Assembly (NCBI GenBank): GCA_043764015.1
Contig: JAYUKY010000096.1
Location: 1-8,951 of the forward strand
Direction of reading: 5' to 3'
DNA from: JANYGM01 sp043764015
Lineage (GTDB): Bacteria; Bacteroidota; Bacteroidia; Cytophagales; Thermonemataceae
DNA: 8,951 nucleotides
Shown here: positions 6,260-8,951 of the stretch, one piece after another
Position numbering within the stretch: position 1 is the stretch's first letter
Layout of the letters: each line of letters begins with the position of its first letter
Program-made: the position numbers and the translations under genes
The notes under the pieces: generated by a model
What the model was told of the DNA's origin: nothing
Databases searched by the model: none
Seen by the model: the letters and a program-made list of their open reading frames with translations, nothing else

Positions 6260-7186
6260 ATGAAAATTACAATAGATACCAATTCAGGCTACTGTTTTGG
6301 AGTGGAATATGCTATACAAATGGCAGAAGATGAACTAAATGAAAACCATCATTTGTATTGTCTAGGAGATATTGTTCACAATGATATGGAGGTAAAACGC
6401 CTCAATGCGCTTGGTTTGGAGATTATTACCAAAGAGCAACTTTGTAACTTGCACAACTGTAAGGTGCTTATACGAGCGCACGGAGAACCTCCAGAAACCT
6501 ACAAAATAGCCCTTTCCAACAATATAGAACTCATAGATGCGTCTTGCCCTGTGGTTTTGAAACTTCAAAACCGTATCAAAAATTCTTTTGATAAAACAGA
6601 AAAAAATAACGGTCAGATTGTTATTTATGGCAAAAAAGGACACGCAGAAGTTATTGGGCTTTCTGGGCAAACCAACGAAAAAGCAATTATTATAATGAAT
6701 GAAAATGATTTGGAAAATGTAGATTTTTCAAAACCTATCACGCTTTATAGCCAAACAACCAAAAGTACAGAAGGTTTTTATAAAATGAAAAGCCTTATTG
6801 AAGAACGTATAGCCAAAAATTATACTGAAAAATCAATAAAAAATAATTCAGAAGTAGAAAGTTCAGAAGAAAATATTTTGAAAGATTTTGATGCAAACGA
6901 CAGTATTTGTAGGCAAGTTTCTAACAGAGAGCCACAACTAATACATTTTTCTAAGGAAAATGATGTAATTTTGTTTGTAAGTGGCAAAAAAAGTTCTAAC
7001 GGAATTGCACTTTTTGAAGTTTGTAAAAGAACAAATAAAAGAAGTTATTTTATTGAAAATGAACAAGATATAAGTAAAGAATGGTTTTTAGAAACTGATA
7101 ATATTGGTATTTGTGGTGCAACCTCTACCCCAAATTGGTTGATGGAAAAAGTAAAAATGAAGTGTGAGGTTAATACAAAATCTTGA
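6260..7186 (+). CDS. ispH: 4-hydroxy-3-methylbut-2-enyl diphosphate reductase
   Basis: IspH is the cytoplasmic iron-sulfur enzyme that makes IPP and DMAPP from HMBPP in the last step of the MEP isoprenoid pathway. The 308-residue protein has the three cluster cysteines: C12 in NSGYCFGVEYAI, C96 in DASCPVV, and C217 in NDSICRQVSNR. Substrate-site motifs are also present: DIVHN (H40), RAHGEPP (H74), KKGHAEVIGLSGQ (H128, E130), QTTKS (165-169), SGKKSSNG (241-248) and GATSTP (286-291). Residues about 185-213 form an acidic Asn/Ser/Glu-rich insertion just before C217. The ATG at 6260 is chosen over TTG at 6245 because the first motif normally begins right at the N-terminus. The short tail MKCEVNTKS after WLMEKVK looks added. 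A likely promoter is at 6216, and the next gene begins 13 nt after the stop. Confidence 0.95.
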   Translation: MKITIDTNSGYCFGVEYAIQMAEDELNENHHLYCLGDIVHNDMEVKRLNALGLEIITKEQLCNLHNCKVLIRAHGEPPETYKIALSNNIELIDASCPVVLKLQNRIKNSFDKTEKNNGQIVIYGKKGHAEVIGLSGQTNEKAIIIMNENDLENVDFSKPITLYSQTTKSTEGFYKMKSLIEERIAKNYTEKSIKNNSEVESSEENILKDFDANDSICRQVSNREPQLIHFSKENDVILFVSGKKSSNGIALFEVCKRTNKRSYFIENEQDISKEWFLETDNIGICGATSTPNWLMEKVKMKCEVNTKS

Positions 7187-7199
7187 TAAGCAGTTAATT

Positions 7200-7946
7200 A
7201 TGACTTTTGAATACCCTTTTCAAATTCTTGGTTCTGAAAGTTCACAAGACATTGACATAATGATTTTTGTAGAAAAACTGCCTACTTCTGTCTATGAATG
7301 TAGCCAGTTTTGCTTGTCTTATGGAAAGATTTTAGCAGAAAAATTGAACAATAATTCAACAGAAAGTTTATCAGAAAATCCACTAAGAAAAATCAATGCA
7401 AATGTAGGAATTGTGCAAAATGGCGTTTTAATTAGTGCCTACAAAGGCAACCAAGACGAAACTAATAATGCACTTTTCTATACCTACGCATTGCATAAGC
7501 AATATTTTGACAACCATATTTTAGAAATTGTTCCACGAAATCTCACAGAAAAAATACACAGAACTTTGCGAGTAATGCTTAGTTTTCTTACCAAATCAAA
7601 GCACAGAACAACCATAAAAATGGCTTTAATAGCCGACTGGCAACGAAAAATAGAGGTATTATTAGCTTTGGATTTGCAAGAGTTTTTTTTGGATAATCAA
7701 CATAAAAATCAGCTTGGAAAAGTACCTTTACTGGATTTTCAGAAGACTTTTGCTTTCCAAATGGGACAATGTCAGGCACTTATGGAGGGGCAAGAACTTT
7801 ACACAAAAGAAGCTATTTTAGCTTATTTTCCTGCACTTTCTGGCTATCTTTTAAGGACTGAAAACTTAGATAATAGCGTTTTGAATGATTTTAAAAACAT
7901 TTTTTTAGGGAAAGTTGTTAATTTCTTACAAACTGAAACTGTGTAA
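7200..7946 (+). CDS. Conserved-looking protein with nucleotidyltransferase-like GS...DxD motif
   Basis: I cannot name this family with certainty. The 248-residue protein opens with a hydrophobic strand and ILGSESSQDIDIMIFV (9-24). This resembles the nucleotide-binding GS and the two metal-binding acids (D17, D19) of polymerase-beta-like nucleotidyltransferases, though the gap between GS and DxD is shorter than usual. Later blocks look constrained: KINANVGIV (64-72), GNQDETNNALFYTYALHKQ (83-101), KIHRTLRVMLSFLTKSKHR (118-136), and FQKTFAFQMGQCQALMEGQELYTK (180-203). There is no signal peptide or membrane segment, so it should be cytoplasmic. ATG at 7200 is preferred; a GTG at 7164 would overlap ispH and add 12 residues unlike a protein start. 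The 13-nt gap to ispH suggests co-transcription. A third catalytic acid is not obvious. RNA or tRNA nucleotide transfer is only a guess. Confidence 0.8.
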   Translation: MTFEYPFQILGSESSQDIDIMIFVEKLPTSVYECSQFCLSYGKILAEKLNNNSTESLSENPLRKINANVGIVQNGVLISAYKGNQDETNNALFYTYALHKQYFDNHILEIVPRNLTEKIHRTLRVMLSFLTKSKHRTTIKMALIADWQRKIEVLLALDLQEFFLDNQHKNQLGKVPLLDFQKTFAFQMGQCQALMEGQELYTKEAILAYFPALSGYLLRTENLDNSVLNDFKNIFLGKVVNFLQTETV

Positions 7947-8041
7947 TTTGAATAATATTTTTTTGTATTTATACTGTGAACGGGAAGGATTTCGGAAAAT
8001 AGTTTGAAATTAAATGCCCAATAATTAGGAAATAAAAAAGA

Positions 8042-8088
8042 TAAGCATTACCTTTTTTCAATAACCACAAAGAAAAAAGTTATGCTTA
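8042..8088 (+). promoter_or_regulatory. Hairpin that buries the transposase start codon
   Basis: TAAGCAT (8042-8048) pairs with ATGCTTA (8082-8088), whose first three bases are the transposase ATG. TTTTTTC (8053-8059) pairs with GAAAAAA (8072-8078), the A-rich stretch where a ribosome would load. A small asymmetric bulge (TACC against GTT) separates the two helices and the loop is about 12 nt. Insertion sequences often hide their start in this way, so that transcripts entering from outside are poorly translated. That role here is inferred. Confidence 0.6.
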
Positions 8089-8855
8089 CCTTAGAAGTCC
8101 CTATTACAGAAATTCAGTTGCTAAGTTACGAAAAATATCATAACAGATTAGTAACTTTGCAGAAAAGAGCAGAAATAATTTTGCTTTTGGCAACACAACC
8201 CTATTTGCAACGTCAGCAAATAGCACAAATAGTAGCTGTAGATAGAGATACTGTTACCAACAGTATTAAATTGTATAATAGTTTAGGTTTTGCAGGCTTA
8301 ATGTCTGCTCAATTTAAGGGACAAAAAAGTGCTTTAAACGACCATCAAACAGTATTAGAAACACATTTTCTGCAAAATCCTCCTTTAAGTAGTAAAGAGG
8401 CTATTCAAAGCATAAAAGAATTGACAACTATTTCTCGTAGTCCTTCACAGGTACGTAATTGGATGAATAAAGCAGGAATGAGTTATCAAAAAACAGGGCA
8501 GATTCCAGCAAAAGCAGATCCTATTAAACAAAAAGAATGGGTAGAAACAGTTTTTGAGCCACTTGCCGAACGAGCAAAAAAAGAAGAGATTGTACTACTT
8601 TTTGGAGATAGTATGCATTGCGTAATGGGTGTTTTCTTGTGTTTTGTGTGGTTTTTTAAACGTCTTTTCGTTAGAAGTAGTCCAGGAAGACAGCGTATCA
8701 ATGTGGTGGGAGCAGTAAATGCTATCACAAAGAAAATCTCTATTATGACAAATACAGAAACAGTCAATGGACTGACAATCATGGCTTTTTTGACTTATTT
8801 AAGGGAAGTTTATCTCGTTTTACCTATCTATATTATTTTGGATAATGCCAGATAG
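8082..8855 (+). pseudogene. IS630-family transposase, truncated after the second catalytic Asp
   Basis: IS630 transposases cut and paste DNA at TA sites with a DDE catalytic triad. The 257-residue product has an N-terminal helix-turn-helix (about 25-75: QKRAEIILLLATQP, QQIAQIVAVDRDTV), a second winged-helix-like segment (about 85-135, SPSQVRNWMNKAGMSYQKTG), and the start of the DDE domain. D176 is in LLFGDSMH, followed by VRSSPGRQRINVVGAVNAITK, and D254 is in ILDNAR. Full family members continue with Tyr or Phe and roughly 80-100 more residues, including the catalytic Glu in a SPxLNxIExxW-type motif. Here TAG TAA follows DNAR at once, and the other two frames also close within 25 nt. A simple frameshift therefore does not explain the loss; insertion or deletion at about 8853 does. 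The product should be inactive. Confidence 0.85.
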
Positions 8856-8860
8856 TAATG

Positions 8861-8911
8861 CCTTGTAAATAAGTTCCTAATTTAGGCAGTTGCTACATAG
8901 TTCCATTTAGG
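8861..8911. repeat. Two degenerate tandem copies of a ~26-bp unit at the breakpoint
   Basis: Positions 8861-8886 and 8887-8911 align as AGTTCC-TA-ATTTAGG against AGTTCC-ATTTAGG, with looser similarity before that block. CCTAATTTAGG at 8876-8886 is itself a palindrome. The repeat starts just after the transposase breaks off, so it may belong to whatever sits there instead of the lost transposase end. Repeated sites near an element end can be transposase-binding sites, but this is speculative. Confidence 0.4.
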
Positions 8912-8951
8912 TAAAAATGCGTCAAATTGTATAGTCATGTTTTGCTTATAA
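8882..8951 (-). CDS. Possible 3' end of a minus-strand gene running in from the right
   Basis: A minus frame is open from the right edge and stops at 8882-8884. Its last 22 codons read YKQN, then MTIQFDAFLPKWNYVATA. It could be the C-terminus of a gene lying mostly beyond the window, such as the transposase of a second insertion sequence, or an 18-codon reading frame of no meaning. I do not recognise the peptide. Its position just past the broken IS630 transposase is the only support. Confidence 0.2.
   Translation of the reverse strand, partial: YKQNMTIQFDAFLPKWNYVATA

Larger units (their letters stand above)
8042..8855 (+). mobile_element. IS630-family insertion sequence remnant
   Basis: The element is recognised from its transposase (8082-8855). 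Its outer ends are not resolved: no convincing terminal inverted repeat or duplicated TA could be matched, because the right part of the element is missing from the window. The left limit given is the start of the hairpin covering the transposase start codon. The true left end may lie further left, in the 7947-8041 stretch, which holds no gene. Confidence 0.7.

Noticed and set aside
6362..6670. Minus-strand frame of 102 codons inside ispH
   Set aside because: It is antisense to conserved IspH motifs and has no identifiable product.
8486..8782. Minus-strand frame of 98 codons inside the transposase
   Set aside because: It is a shadow of the DDE region with no recognisable domain.
8844..8862. 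AATGCC at 8844 and again at 8857 as a target-site duplication
   Set aside because: The copies are only 13 bp apart, so no element lies between them; probably coincidence or a local duplication.
8841..8880. Programmed frameshift making a full-length IS630 transposase
   Set aside because: There is no slippery A-run near the stop, and both alternative frames close almost at once without restoring the family sequence.

Overview
The window is AT-rich and looks like an accessory-to-core stretch of a Bacteroidota chromosome, most likely from the Cytophagales (Flexibacter, Bernardetia or Microscilla-like organisms). Three things suggest this. A long secreted protein ends in a type IX secretion (Por) sorting domain. 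There is a TAnnTTTG promoter element of the Bacteroidota type and no clear Shine-Dalgarno sequences. IspH starts directly at the motif with its first cysteine, as Bacteroidota versions do. The genus is an inference.

Layout. 1-385 has no convincing gene. It holds about 9.6 copies of a decaying 21-bp tandem repeat built from three related heptamers, then two strong hairpins that can terminate transcription from both sides. 386-3214 (minus) encodes a 942-residue modular secreted protein: signal peptide, Ig-like module, jelly-roll module, three putative-Ig modules and a C-terminal sorting domain. 3444-4232 (minus) encodes a nicotinamidase-type cysteine hydrolase. 4332-5036 (minus) encodes an arginyl/leucyl-tRNA--protein transferase that lacks the usual cysteine cluster. 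Between the last two lies a pair of inverted heptamer arrays related to the repeat at the left end. A 199-bp divergent region containing a 33-bp near-perfect palindrome separates these from the plus-strand genes.

Plus strand. 5236-6180 is an ABC ATPase of the NatA/YhaQ type with no permease beside it. 6260-7186 is ispH, the last enzyme of the MEP isoprenoid pathway, with its own likely promoter. 7200-7946 follows 13 bp later and is a conserved-looking protein with a nucleotidyltransferase-like GS...DxD motif; the pair is probably an operon. 8082-8855 is an IS630-family transposase cut off just after its second catalytic aspartate. The last ~100 bp are foreign to that gene and may be the edge of a second insertion.

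The genes do not form one pathway. The items most worth a second look are the ispH-linked nucleotidyltransferase-like protein, the cysteine-less tRNA transferase, the heptamer repeat family present in two places, the palindrome just before the ABC gene, and the apparent nested insertion at the right end. I found no CRISPR array, tRNA, rRNA or recognisable defence system.
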